Source: Neofusicoccum parvum
Taxonomy: Eukaryota; Ascomycota; Dothideomycetes; Botryosphaeriales; Botryosphaeriaceae
DNA length: 64,000 nt
Assembly (NCBI GenBank): GCA_020912385.1
Contig: CP087207.1
Coordinates: 868,001 to 932,000 of the forward strand
Direction: 5' to 3'
Both the position numbers and the translations under genes were made by a program. Under the pieces are notes generated by a model. That model had not been told where the DNA came from. It worked only from the letters and a program-made list of their open reading frames with translations, and did not search any database. This document shows positions 28,800-40,899 of the stretch, piece after piece (position 1 is the stretch's first letter; the number at the start of each line of letters is the position of its first letter).

Positions 28800-30846
28800 T
28801 TACGCATCCTGCGAGGGCTGTCCGTCCTCCGACTGCCCCTGCTTCGCGGCCCTGTCCATGTCTCCCATCCGTCTTGGCCTCCCACCACCTCTCCCCCTTC
28901 CTCTAAACCCTCTTCCACCACGACCGCTGCCCCTCCTGTTATCCCCTCCGGCACCGCCGCCACCGCCACCCTTGTTCCCCACGGCGAACGGGATCCTCAC
29001 CAGCGGCCTCTCGACCCACTCGACGCCCTTCAAGTTCAGCCTCTCCTTCTCCTTCTCGGGCAGCCTCCACGCCTGGAACAAGCCCATCAGCATCTCCTCG
29101 CCCTTGCGGCCGCCGCCCTGCGCGCCGTCGACGTCGACGTCGCGCAGCTCCTCGACCCAGGTCTTGATGTAGGCGCCGCCCCTGTCGTAGTCGAGGGCCT
29201 GCTTGACGGGGTTGAACCTGCGGCCCTGGCGGGGGTCGTTGCCGACGCCGGCGACGTACTGCCAGTTGCCCCAGTTGTTGCTGAGGTCGTGGTCGACGAG
29301 CGCGCACTCGTACCACTCGGCGCCCACGCGCCAGTCGATGCCCAGGTGCGACGCCAGGAAGCTCGCCACGTTCTGCCGCGCCCGGTTCGACGTGTACCCC
29401 GTCAGGAACAGCTCGCGCTGCGACGCGTCGATCAGCCCGACCCCGGTGCGCCCCGCCCGGAACCGCTCGACCGCCTGCCGCGTCTTCGCCGGGTCGTCCC
29501 CGGCCCCGCCGCTGCGGTCCAGGTATCGCCACTTCTTCTTGGTGGCCCCCTCGGTGCTGCCGCCGCTCTCTGCTGCCGCGGCTGCAGCCACTGGCTCGTC
29601 CGAGCGGAAGCCGTCGACGTGGAAGAGCCGGGGCCCGAACTTGCGCGTGCAGAGGCGCATGTAGTCGCGCCAGAGGAGCTCGAAGCGGACGGCTGCGGTG
29701 CCGGTGCTCTCGCCTTTGCCGAACCCCGGCGCGGCTTTCCACGAGTCTGGAACGGTCTGGCTTCCGTCCTCGTATGCTACCAGTGAGCTGTGGATTTGGC
29801 GGGCGGTTATGCAACCGAGAGCGAGCCAGGAAGATATCTTCGTGCTGTAGTCTTCGCCGAGAAGTCCGTTGCGTGTGTCCTTGTAGTTCGCCATGGAACC
29901 TGACGAAATAAGATGCGATACTCGATCCTGGGCGGCAGATTCGCCTCCAGAGAACGGGTGCGCCGAAGTCGCCCCTGACGGCCACTTTGGCGGAGTTTCT
30001 AAATCCAAGGCTGGATCCAGAGGTTTGTTAAGGCAGTCGATCATTGATGAAAGAGACTCTGGTGGGGCAAAAGGACTCGCTTGTGGCGGTATTGAGGAGG
30101 CGGAAGGCAGTGGTGGTAGGGACTTCGGCGCAGGCACTGTCGCTCGCGGTTGAGACCGGAGGGGCTCCAGAGATTTACGGAAGGTGGTGTAGACGTCGGG
30201 GAGATCCTTGATGTTGGTGAAAGGTAGATCACGGCTGATGTGGATGGGTGGTTAGCGAAGGGCAGGTGCAGTCCTCGAATTCGACTTACTCGTCGACAAA
30301 ATACTTCTCGTCGGTCCAGAGCTTGAACTCGACCCCACTGGCCTCGGCTGCCTTGCGGGCATCGCGTTGCTCTCTCTTCTCTTCCACGCCTTCTTCCGCC
30401 GTCATCCAGATGGCTGCCACGGTGCCTCTCTCCTGGCTCCTAGCATCGCCACTTGCTGCGCCGCCATGACTCCCGTACCATGAAAGCATGTGCTGCAACA
30501 CATCTCCTACCATTCCAATCCGGATGACGAGATCGCTACCGATCTTGCCCAGAGACTCCTTCAAGTCCCACACGCTCTCGGCAGTGAACTTTGCCCTGTG
30601 AGGGCCGCATCTCCAAAAGCCAGCGACCTGGCTGCGAGCTTCCGGGTACGGGCTCTTGGCGTCATCTTTCAAGAATCCAGAGACCTCGATTTGGTTCGCG
30701 GAAAGGACGTATACGGGCAGAACATGGGTAAACTGTGAAGAGCCGGAGGCGGCCTGCTGTGTGAGTTGATGGAAAATCGGATTGTCTGCGACGCGGAGGT
30801 CTCGCCGGAGCAGGTAGATCAGCACTCGCGGTGCTGCGGACGACAT
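28800..30846 (-). CDS. CRY-DASH cryptochrome
   Basis: Two exons, 30846-30290 and 30234-28800, with a 55-nt intron (GTAAGT..GCTAACC..TCAG), encode 663 aa from the ATG of MSSAAPRVLIYLLRRDLRV. The N-terminal photolyase alpha/beta domain (WTDEKYFVDEDRDLPFTNIKDLPDVY across the junction, not a single exon) is typical of the DASH group. The FAD-binding helical domain includes GCITARQIHSSL, FELLWRDYMRL, DASQRELFLTGYTSNRARQ and HDLSNNWGNWQYVAGVGNDPR. The last 60 residues are Gly/Arg-rich (several RGG/RGR repeats), a natural RNA- or nucleic-acid-binding tail. CRY-DASH proteins bind FAD and a folate antenna, repair cyclobutane dimers in single-stranded DNA and may act as blue-light sensors. Confidence 0.92.
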
Positions 30847-33800
30847 GGCGCGAAAAACAGGCAGCGCGGCGGGAGCGGCGTGGAGAGGAGACGGACGCGT
30901 GAGGGCCAATGCAGGGACACCTAGAGGTCGGTGGGGGCCGGGGCAGTATCAACAAAGCCGGCAGGCAGCAACAGCTGTGCGGCGCGGAGCAGTTCGCGGA
31001 TATGTATGTGCAATTGGGCGGGCGGGTGGAGCGTTCGCAGGAAGTGCAGGTGGTACCGGCTGCAGGTGGGGAGGTCTCGAGGCGGCAGCCGGGGCAGACA
31101 GTCGGAACGCGTGAGGAAACGCGCATGTAAGTTTGTGCATTTCGAGAAGTCCCGGCAGCACATCCTGAGCGTCATCAGGGTCATTGGCGGACGCCACTGG
31201 AGAGGCACAATACGAGCTTGGCTGCGGTGCTGTCAGGCGCAGGGGGCGGATCTCTGGGACCGAGAGGGCTGTCTGAGCCAGGAACGGGCGCGGGCGGGGC
31301 CCGATGGGCGGGCTTGAGTTTCGATGACGAGGGCGATTCGGGCGGCAGACAGTCGAGTCGTCGATCGAGCGCGCGCCAGTGGATGGCCGGCCACAGTGCA
31401 CTAGCCAGATCGCCGCGCCAACAGGGAGCAGCAGATGCCGGCCTTCTCGCTAATCTGGCGCCTAAGCAGAACGAGCCGGCCGTCAGCCTCTCAAGCGCCG
31501 CGGACGTCGGCTCGCAAGCCGCTGTCCATGCACCCGGTGTCGAGCAGCCGGCCAGGCCCTCCCACGACCCGCCGCGCCCGCTGCCCGGCGCCCGCCCGAG
31601 CTGAGCATGACGTCGCGCCCTGGCCGGCAGCGCAGCGGCAGCGGGCAGCGGGCGGCGGGCAGCGGGCGGCGGGCAGCGGAGCGGCGGCACTGCTGGCGCT
31701 GCGGCGTCTCACCCCCCGACAGACACCCGCTAACCCTGGCTGCGCGGCCTGGCCGGGGCCCCGCGAGCGGCGAGATTGGCCAATACGCAGGCGTGCTTCG
31801 CTTCGGCGGCGCTGGGCGTGGGCGCGCGACGGCGGGCGGGCGGCGTGCACATCGTCATCACCGCGGGCGACTGGATTACCCGTTTGGTGCATCGCAGACG
31901 CCGGAAGCGGCAATGCTGCAACGGCGCCCCCGCACGGCGCTGAAGGCCCCAGGGCGTCTCCCACGTGCCTGTCACGCCGACAGGGCCTAAACCAGAGTGC
32001 CGGGCGCCCACGGGCGTTGGCTGCACCTCGCCCGTTCCCCGTCACTGCGCCATCCGCCCGTTTGATTGCCGCGCCGCGACTGACTGATGCTGCCCGCCGG
32101 CCGCCCGCCCACGCCCTCCACGCCGGCCCTCGCCGCCCACCACCGCGGCCTGCCTCCGCCGCCGCCGCCGCGGAGTGAGTCGGACCCAGCACCGCCCACG
32201 GCCGCGCGACGTTCGTTTTGGGGCACGATCCAAGACCCGCCGTGGTTCGTGTAACCGCATGCTCGATGCACGCCACATGCAATCTCCCGGGTGCCGCGTA
32301 GGTCGCACCGCATCCTCCAGCACCGCGTCGTCTGCTCTTGCTCGCTCCGGTGGCCTGGCCCATAAGATCAGCGCCCTTGTATATCAGCGCTGCTAAGACC
32401 GCTCCTCTGCCGCGCGTGTGCCCTGTCGCCGCCGACCGTGGCCCATTCACGACCATTTTCCGTTGCAGGCGCTGATCTGCTCCTCCGCCACGAGCGCCTA
32501 GCTACGGCCATCTAGCACTGCCGCGTGATGCCGCCCGCGCATTTGCTTTTTGGCCTTCCAAATCTCGAGACAGATCTTCGCATTAGACTCGCAGGCAGTC
32601 GTGGGAGTCCCCGTCTGGCGGTGCCTCGTCGTCGGCCTGCTACCCCTGTGGCGTGCTGAACAGCCCCACACGTCCTCTTCCTCCGGCTGAATATTATTCT
32701 CCGCGCATGCCTTACTGTAGACGGCAAACCGGGCCACGCGATGCATACACTGCGGCTTGCTTCATCTATCCCAAACTCGCGAGATCTTGCACGCCTTCCT
32801 GCCACACCCGTCCAGCTGTCTCGGCAGCCCGCGCCGTTTGCGGCCTTAGCTCAGGCCTGCCCTTCGCCATGCGGGATGCACTGTACAACCCTCCACAACG
32901 CGTCATCCTTGGGTTGCAGAAGCACAGTGTGCTGCGCTGGATGGGCACAGAGGTGGGCCGCTCGCCAGCCTTTCCTGCCCGACGTTGCTTTTTTCTGCTT
33001 TTTTGCTCCGACCTGAGACCCGACCGATCCTCCCTCACGGTCCGGCCCGAACCGATCGCATACGCCTGAGAGATTTCTTCCTGATCGACGGCGCACCCCC
33101 CGGGCGACGTCGAGCGAGCACGCCTGGCGGACCGGTCAGATCGGACCACGCAGCTCCTCCAACAGCCGCGCACCCGCACGCCTGCTTTCTCTCCGAGACA
33201 CGCACGCATGCAGCTGCCAAACGAACTCATCCCCCCCGAAGCGGGCGACCAACCCCGGAGCACTGACTGAAGCAGCACCGATCTCCGGCTTATTGCTCTG
33301 ACACCCAATATATCAGTCGCTCTGCACGTCATATATTTAAGCTTTCGCAGCCCAATAAAAAGTAAATTATACGTTTCCATCTCCAAGGAATCTCGAGCGT
33401 GGTTATCGCGTGCATGCTCCCAATTTGCCATGGACCGAAAGAGAACAGCGTGCCGACCCTTTTGAGCCGCACATCAATAAACGCCAAGCACTATAGAATC
33501 CTCACGAAGAACAAACACATCATCGACATGCGCCTACACACAGCCCCTTCCCCATCCACGCGTCCCGCATGCACACGACCCTCGTGACCCAGCTCTTGCA
33601 CCCCAGCACCCCCAGCCCGCCGCTGCGTGACGCCGCGCCTCGCTCTGCCCGCGAGACCAGCGAAGAACATGCGAAATCGATACACCCTCGGACAAGACCG
33701 GGGGGCGAGGGGGAAAAAATGAACCATGATTCGGAGAGCGGCGACTGCATGCGCGACGCGTCTCCACAGAAAGATTGGGACAATCAAGCCCCGCCACGTT

Positions 33801-34966
33801 TTCCTTTTTTTTTTTTTCCTGGGTGGCCTGGCCGATTGATCGGTTGATCGAGCAATCAAGGCCCGAGGCCCAGATCCAAGTGGCCCTACGTGAGCGTGCA
33901 TCAGCCCGCGTCCGCTTTGCCCCACCCATCGATATCCACACCGCGGACGGCCGTGTCTGAAAGGGTGCTGCCAAGACGCCGTGCCCGGAGTTCTCCAACA
34001 GGTGTGTTCGTGCGTGCGTGCGTCGAGCTGATCTGCGGACCCCCGAGCACAAACCGGTAAGCGCGGGACAAAGCGAGATTGGGCGTTGTGGGGGGTGATT
34101 CGTGGAGATGGTGGGGTGATGGTGGTGACTCGGTGATGAGCGATGTCAAGGGGGTTCCGGATCGTGAAGGACGTGCGTGGGGAGAAGATCGTCCGTGGGC
34201 AATGTTGCAGACGCAAAGCTCAGAGAATGCTCGGAGAAGGAGCTTGGTTGCTTGGCCTTGCGGAGGTCGAGAAGGTGATCGTTGAAATTGCGGTCCGGAA
34301 CGGGAGAAAGGCACGTGCTGTGAGACTTCTGTGAACATAGTTGTTGCATACGTACGACTCATTGGGCGTGATCTCGTTGCGGCTCGGTATACGGGAACCG
34401 TGAGGTGCTAGGCCTGATGCAGCTTCTCTTCCTCGAACCGAAATGGGAACTTGTGGGGACGAGCGCTGCAGTGGTGGAAGCGAAAAGGAAAATGGGGCTC
34501 GAGAAGCCATAAGCGATATCTAGATGAAATGAGGCACTCGACTACAAAGTGAGGAAGGTTTTGGCGTGGAACACAGGCGTAGAATTTCGTGGCAAACTTC
34601 GTTGGCTGCTCTAGCGAGTGTAGATCGACAGTGACGACCTGAATGCGTTCTAGCGGACCGAGAAAAAGCTGACACTGAAAGCCGTCCATAGCGTGAGCCT
34701 CCGAAAGAAGTAAGGCTGCGAGACGGCGGAGATAATGAGGCTCTCAGCCGGAGGACTTTGTGCTTTTCGAACATATGAAGCAGCAAGCCACTATTGCTGC
34801 AGCTTGCACAAGCTGACGACCATTCCCACCACCCTTGCTTCTGTGAAGGAAGCGACATTGAATGGAATTTTGATGCCCTGAGAAAATGTCTGACAATGCT
34901 GCCAAAGAAGGTGATCCTTGTCCGGAGCAGCTTCGGACACTGTCGGCCTCCACAGCTCACTTCCAG
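30847..34966. other. 4.1-kb GC-rich gene desert
   Basis: Between the CRY-DASH start and the 3' end of the Zn2Cys6 gene no open frame has an ATG, plausible composition or introns that I can support; many long frames on both strands reflect high GC. The stretch 33280-33370 is AT-rich (ATATATTTAAGC), and a 12-T tract lies near 33810. Long regulatory DNA or a non-coding transcript is possible. Confidence 0.45.
31643..31685. repeat. Short GC tandem repeat, about 3 x 14 bp
   Basis: Units GGGCAGCGGGCGGC at 31643-31656 and 31657-31670 are identical; the third copy is imperfect. Further GCAGCG repeats precede them. Confidence 0.75.
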
Positions 34967-37276
34967 CTACAAGAGCAACGAGTCCCAGGTGCTTTCGTTA
35001 TTGGGATCATCTTCCGGAGCGAGGTCAGGAATTTGATTCATATTGTTCAGCCAATATGACGAGTCGAAGGTATGAGCGTTGTCCCAGAAGGCCAGAGATG
35101 TCAGATCCTCGTCCGGTAGTCCCAGAGTCTCATCTAACCCCGTTGAGGTATTTGAGACTATGCCGCGTTGACCGTCTTGAGTGAATTCAGGGGAACCACT
35201 CTCGGCTAGTGTATTGCCCGACCATGACGTTTCTGCAGATGTGACGGTGCCGGACGATCCTGCTTCTTCTGGTTTCAAAATTCCCTTGACTTTGTCGTAG
35301 CATGTACGCACTATCTGCGTGCCTGAACTTGCCGTGGGGTTGCTTTTCGACATTGTAGTTAGTCGGCTGATTGCTTGTCCCATAGCTCCGTTGATCCGCC
35401 TCTTCACGTCCTCGTCCTTTGGCGGATACATAAGGGTTATCGCCGAAAGCATGATCGCAGCGTCGATGGTGTAGAAGGTAAGCCCAAAGAGCTTGTAGTG
35501 ATGTGGATCAGTCAAATCGAAATACCGCTGCTGTGCATCAAGAGTATTGAGCGCTGCTTGCACGGCAGCTTTCCGGCTTTCGACATGAGTAGCCATATGG
35601 GGCCGGTGAAGAACCATGATCACACCGTTTGCAACACTGGTGACTTGTTCTCGTTTCTTGGGTAGCAAAGGAAACTTCTTATCAAACGAAGTATCGGGAT
35701 TATCAGTCCTGGCGAAAGGTGGAGCATTGTCCATGATTGACAAGATCTGTTTGTGAAAAGCCCAAATGGCATTGTAGTCTCTTGGATAGGGCTTGTCCAG
35801 TTGCAATTCCCGCATTTCATGGACTTTCTTGGAGAGTTCGTATTGGACAAGAGTTGAGGAGAAGAACGAAGGGCCATCGTCGTCTCCCAGAGCTGGGGTT
35901 GCCAACGGGATCTTCTTCGATGGATCATCAGGAATGTTACAATCCATAGGTGTCCGGACGTCGCAGTCACTGAGGTTGATCGCTCGGGGCCGACCAAGAA
36001 CCCAGGCCATGAAGCTGCATCCATTAGCTTTTGACAATGATGCACCAAAGAACAACTGACCTGTTCCATATGAACAAGACGACCCAGATCCGTCGTTTGT
36101 GTTCGTCGTACCACAACTGCTTCAAGGTTTCTTCTAGGCAAGACGACTGTTGGATCTCAGCTTGGCGATGTAGACCAATTTCTTGAGCTTGCCTAGATAT
36201 ACGTCAGTCCCATATTTGCAGGGTGGTTTGTGGACTAACATGATTGCATCGTTAAGGGCATGCCATGCTTCTGTTCCTCGAGAACAGTTCTTCAGCCAGA
36301 CGGCCCTGAGAAAATCTGTCTGGACACCACCGACCGTGGGATCATGACGTCCTAAGATAGTCATGATCTCCATAGCGATATCGCTGAACCTTTGGGAGAG
36401 TCGATCGCACGCAGTTGCGTTTGTCACCGAAATCCCGCGGAGGCAGGCCGCATGTGGTGGGATGAGTTGCAAGCTCACCGCGCAGATCCCGAAGATCAAC
36501 GCTGCAAAGTATTGAAGATCTCGGGATACACCCTTCGGACCTGTGAATCGGGTGGTGGCAGGATTGAGGGCGGTCCATTGCGCGAATAACTCGTTGAAGA
36601 AAGGGCGTTCCAGGATCGGATAGGACCAATTGCTCTCAACAAAGTACACTTCAATGAGCTCCTTAAGAACAGCGTAAGGGGGTATCTTCTTGATGAAGGC
36701 CAGGTATTTGACTTCAGCTTCATCGGCGTATGGAGTCTGGTTGCGATTCGATGTTGCGGCACGAAAGAAATTGTCTCCTTCCAGGAGCTGCTCTTGTTAG
36801 AGAACGAAACTTTGGCGAGCATGCTAAAGTACCTTCTTCAGATCACCAAAAGCAGTTGCGCCCTCAAGGGCAGAGTAGCCCATCTCATCTTGGTTCCCGG
36901 TGCTCTTGGGAAGCGGCTCACCGGCTTCTGGTCTGTTCCGGGCAATCAGCCAACACGCAAGAGATCTGTCGACATGTCGCAGTTGTTTTCCAGAGTGCGG
37001 GAAGCGTGACGAGTTTGCACGCCCGTGTGCGAGGAGAAAGCAGGACGCATTGGCAAAGAGACGGGACATACGCTGGGTCGCCATAACAGCACTTATCTGG
37101 CACGTCACGGGCTAAGCAAATATTGCACGGCTTCTTGCGGTCGCACTGAAAACGCGTCAGAACACCAGTCTGGCAGCATCATGTCATGCGAGAGATACCT
37201 TTTGCTTCCGGCGATGGCATTCGGCACAGGCGGTGACCACACGGCGGCGCTTGGGTTGCTGCGGTTGAGATGCCAT
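34967..37276 (-). CDS. Zn2Cys6 fungal transcription factor
   Basis: Six exons: 37276-37199, 37145-37072, 36932-36833, 36787-36242 (effectively to 36240), 36192-36061 and 36014-34967, encoding about 659 aa. The DNA-binding cluster is split by intron 1: exon 1 ends TACAECHRRKQK and exon 2 begins CDRKKPCNICLARDVPDKC, restoring all six Cys ligands. The fungal_trans middle-homology domain runs from KELIEVYFVESNWSYPILE through AQEIGLHR, RRIWVVLFIW and LGRPRAINLSDCD, followed by an acidic, Ser/Thr-rich C-terminus (DPNNESTWDSLLL) that is a likely activation region. The third intron boundary (37071-36933, 139 nt) is the least certain. The gene is divergent from the acid phosphatase (902 bp), so it could regulate it, but no site evidence was found. 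Confidence 0.85.
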
Positions 37277-38178
37277 GCTGCTCTGGGAAGTTAGCGGCAG
37301 TGGAGGAGTGAGGTTCTACGGCGGGAGCCGAAGAGAAGTAGTAGTAGTCCTCGCAGAGCAGGCACGGAGCAAGCGAGGGGCTGGAGGTGGGCATGCAGAG
37401 AGAGTCACAGAGCCGGAATTTAGCACAAACTCCGGCTAATGCCCGCCACGGCCAAGCGCTGCGCCCCAGTGCCAGCGCCAGCACCAGGGCAACAGCGAAG
37501 GTTCACAGTCGGGCCGGGCTGGTGAGGCTTTGTGTCCCGATGCCGAAGCGAATACGATCCCGAGCGCCAGGAGGAGCAGTCACGTTACTGGCAGCGACGT
37601 CATCGGGTGCTGCGGCTTGCGGCGGTCTCCTGCGTGTTCTGTTCGCAGCCGGCGCGAGTGTCTCCAGCACCAGCACCTGTGCCTGGCCCCGCCTTCAGCT
37701 GCGGCTGGGATGCGCGACACGTGTCCGCCACGATCAGCGGCCGCGGCGATGCCCCGGATCTAGGGCAGATCGCTCCGCCGAAAACCACCACGCCCTGCCG
37801 CTTGCCGCTTGCCGCGAACCTGAAGCGCTGGCTGAACTTTGGCTGGCGGGATGCTCTCCGCACGCGTCCAGCACGGCGCCCCTGGGCCCAGCTTGGGGCT
37901 GAGCGCCCACGTGTCGGCGATCTCCCTTTCCCGCTGATGTCACATGCCACTTACCTGCTTTCAAGCCACCACGCGACTCCTTCTCTGCCACCACAGCCCC
38001 TCGCCATTGCCGCTCCTTTCGCCCATTGCGCGCCCATGAATTGGTAGCCGCGACACACGCCCGTCGCTCCTCCACTGACGGCCTGATCCCATTTTCGACG
38101 CCGGTCGCGAGAGACACCAGCCACGCCCACGACGATTTCTTCTTGCCCGAGCTCTTTCAGTACATATCCCATTTAATA
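37277..38178. promoter_or_regulatory. Divergent intergenic region, Zn2Cys6 factor / acid phosphatase
   Basis: 902 bp shared upstream DNA. I see no TATA box at a usual distance from either start. The long open frames on + (37387-38047) lack coding features. Confidence 0.4.
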
Positions 38179-39980
38179 ATGACGGTGTCCTTCACTGTGG
38201 TGTTCTCTGCCGCTGCTTGCCTGGCACTTGCGCTTTGGGCAGCAACCCAGACCGGCGCGTCTTCAGCTCTCCAGCTGCCATTCTTTACCTCGGAATGCCA
38301 TGGCCCAGGCTCGCTCTCTGGCTACTATGCATCCGCGCCTTATTCTTCGAGTTGGACGAGTTGGTGGAACAAGAATAGACATGTCATTGACGTAGAGGGG
38401 GTGGCTTTGGGAACGCAGGGCCGAGGCCAGGGTGGTGGAACTATCGGCAAAGATTGGAATATCCTCTACCATCTTGGAGGAAATGGGCCTTGGGTGGAGA
38501 AAGTGGATGGCGTCCTTGAAGGTGGAATAGTGGTACCGGATGGCTGTACGGTTGACCAGGTTCACATGGTGAGTTCCTGAAGGATGGTCGGCATCGAGTC
38601 TCATGATTTTCCGTACTGACTAGCGTACTCATTTAGATGTCACGGCATCATGAAAGGCTTCCTACGTTCAAAGCTGGCGTTAGTATGTGATCCCCTGGCA
38701 AACACTAGCGCTTTTGTGTGAAGGCTAACAAGCTGTAGAGCAGATGGACTTGTTGAGCCGCATCAAACGTGAGAACGTTACGCTGAAGGGGGATTTGGCG
38801 TTCGCCAACGACTGGGAATACATCACCTCTGGTATGTATGCCTGATTGCCCCAATTGTTTCAAAAAGTGAGCTCACGATTTGCAGACCCACAGCGGGACT
38901 TTGAGCAGCTCACAAACACCGGTCCGTTCTCTGGGGTCCTCGGGGCTTTTACAAACGGAATCCGGCTCCGCACTCGCTACCACCATTTGTTACCGCCAGG
39001 CGGTAAAACGAATTTCTGGGCAGGGGACTCTCCTCGTGTCATTGACACAGCTCGCTACTTTGCCGCTGGCTTCTTTGGCCTTGACTGGCAAGACCTCTCC
39101 ACTTTGCACGTCATCCCGGAGACCGCCGAGCTTGGAGCTGATACACTCACTCCTGGAGACACCTGCCTCGCCTACATCGAGGACCTGGAATATGGTCATG
39201 ACTACGGCGCGCGCATGCTTGCAGAATACCGTGCAACGTACCTCAGCAAGGTACGGAAGCGGTTGCTTCAGCAGAATCCGGACATAGAGTTCAGCGACAC
39301 GGAGATCTACGCAATGCAGGAAATGTGCGGCTTCGAGACAACCGTGCGCGGCAGCAGTGCCTGGTGCGACGTCTTCACCAAGGACGAGTGGCTGAGCTTC
39401 GAGTATGCCCGAGATGTCATTCATTTCTATCGTGCTGGCCCGGGGAATAAGTTCGGCGCGTTAATGGGATGGCTGTGGTTGAATGCCACGACGAATCTGC
39501 TCGTCGAGGGGCCGTCGGCGGGGCCATTTTTCTTCAGCTTGTGGGTTCCTCACCAGATGCGTCCGATTTCGGACATTGCTGACTTGTCGGTGTAGTGTTC
39601 ACGACGGTGACATTGTTCCAATGCTTGCCGCCTTTGATCTTCTCCACGACGATGAGGATCTGCCAATAACGCATAGAGCGGATGGCCGCGCCTGGAAAAC
39701 GTCTCAAGTCACGCCTATGGGCGGTCGCACCATCCTCGAGCGGCTTTCATGTCTCCCAGCGGGGTCGGAGAATGAATCTTCGTCCGAAGCCTTCGTGCGC
39801 GTCAACATCAATGACGGAATCGTGCCGGTGCCAGGCTGCGACAGCGGTCCAGGCGGAAGCTGCCCGCTGCAAAAATTCGCGGAGAGAATCAAGGATAGGG
39901 GCGCAGAGCTGGGAGACTTCAGGGAGAAGTGTGGTCTTAGCGAAGATATGCCGGACAGGATCACCTTCTTGCACCAATGA
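38179..39980 (+). CDS. Secreted histidine acid phosphatase
   Basis: Five exons: 38179-38568, 38637-38682, 38739-38831, 38886-39540 and 39596-39980; introns 54-68 nt, 522 aa. A signal peptide covers about residues 1-28. The branch-2 histidine phosphatase active site falls in the 46-nt second exon as SRHHERLPT; the family consensus is RHGxRxP, so the usual Gly is His here. The proton-donor motif is complete across the fourth intron (FVHDGDIVPML). Cysteines and NAT/NVT sequons suit an extracellular enzyme. Members hydrolyse phosphomonoesters, including phytate or other inositol phosphates. The start at 38179 is chosen because an upstream in-frame ATG (38026) would bury the signal peptide. Confidence 0.88.
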
Positions 39981-40733
39981 ACCCGCGTGCGTATGCGGCG
40001 TAAGCGCGCGAATGCCTTCCCTTAGTAGACCCTACATAGATGTTTTGCCAGAATAGTTGAGCCAGCTTCCCTCGCCTGTGTCTTCCGGCGTGTTCGCTTG
40101 CGAGTCGAATGGTCGTTTCATAGGGGGTTAGGGAGGACGCCAGTGTCGCGGCTTGTACAGGAGCTTTGACTTCCGAGTCAGGAAGACGGCAGCGCGCGTT
40201 GCGCAAGACAGGCCGGTCAGGCAGCACGAGAGTCATGCAGTCGTGCTCCTCCCGCCTGATATTTCGGAACTCTTCTAGACGCTTAAAAGAATGAAACAAA
40301 GCAATCCCTGATGCACATCCGCTCAAGTGCCGTAGTGTGCGCTGCAGGGTCAGAGGTAAATTGCCGGCGGCCGCCGGACCGTACTGTTATTAACCGCCGC
40401 ACAATGGCCCCAGGCAACCCCGCGCCAAAGTTTATTCGGGCTCAGATCCACCGCAGATTGGTGGAGCCCGGCAGTCCAGTCCTTGCCCGGCCGGTGACTG
40501 TCGGTGCGGATCACGCCTTGCCTTTGCCAATACCCGCCCTGCTGGAGAGGTGTGGGAATACGGGCAGCAGGCGGCACTCCTGTTTCGATTATTGATCAAT
40601 TCAATCGGACGGGAGCTTTCCGGGCTAGCCTCAGCCTACCCATGCTGTGCATGCAATGGACAAGAGTCAGCCCAGGCGTTCGGGACCGCTAGAGCCCGTC
40701 ACTCAGGCAGAGGCCACTCTGGGAACCTGACAA
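39981..40733. other. Intergenic region
   Basis: No supported gene between the acid phosphatase and the GH131 promoter. Confidence 0.4.
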
Positions 40734-40739
40734 TATAAA
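40734..40739 (+). promoter_or_regulatory. TATA box of the GH131 gene
   Basis: TATAAA in CAATATAAACC, 161 nt before the start codon at 40900, followed by a CT-rich leader. Confidence 0.55.
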
Positions 40740-40899
40740 CCTGCTCCCTCCTCATACCCTGCTCGCCGCCACCACCACCATTCTTTCTTTCTGCAGACTG
40801 CTACGCGGCTGAACTTTCATTCTTTTCTCTGTGCAAGCTTGACGCTTTGAGTGCATCCTTCATTCTTTCACCAACCACACACATCCCACCGCAGCAGAA

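Noticed and set aside
31491..32456. 321-codon minus frame in the GC-rich desert
   Set aside because: Begins at a non-ATG codon, overlaps several other long frames on both strands, and shows Arg/Ala/Gly composition typical of GC bias.
33491..34216. 241-codon minus frame
   Set aside because: No motifs, contains a poly-Lys run from a T tract, and overlaps equally open frames.
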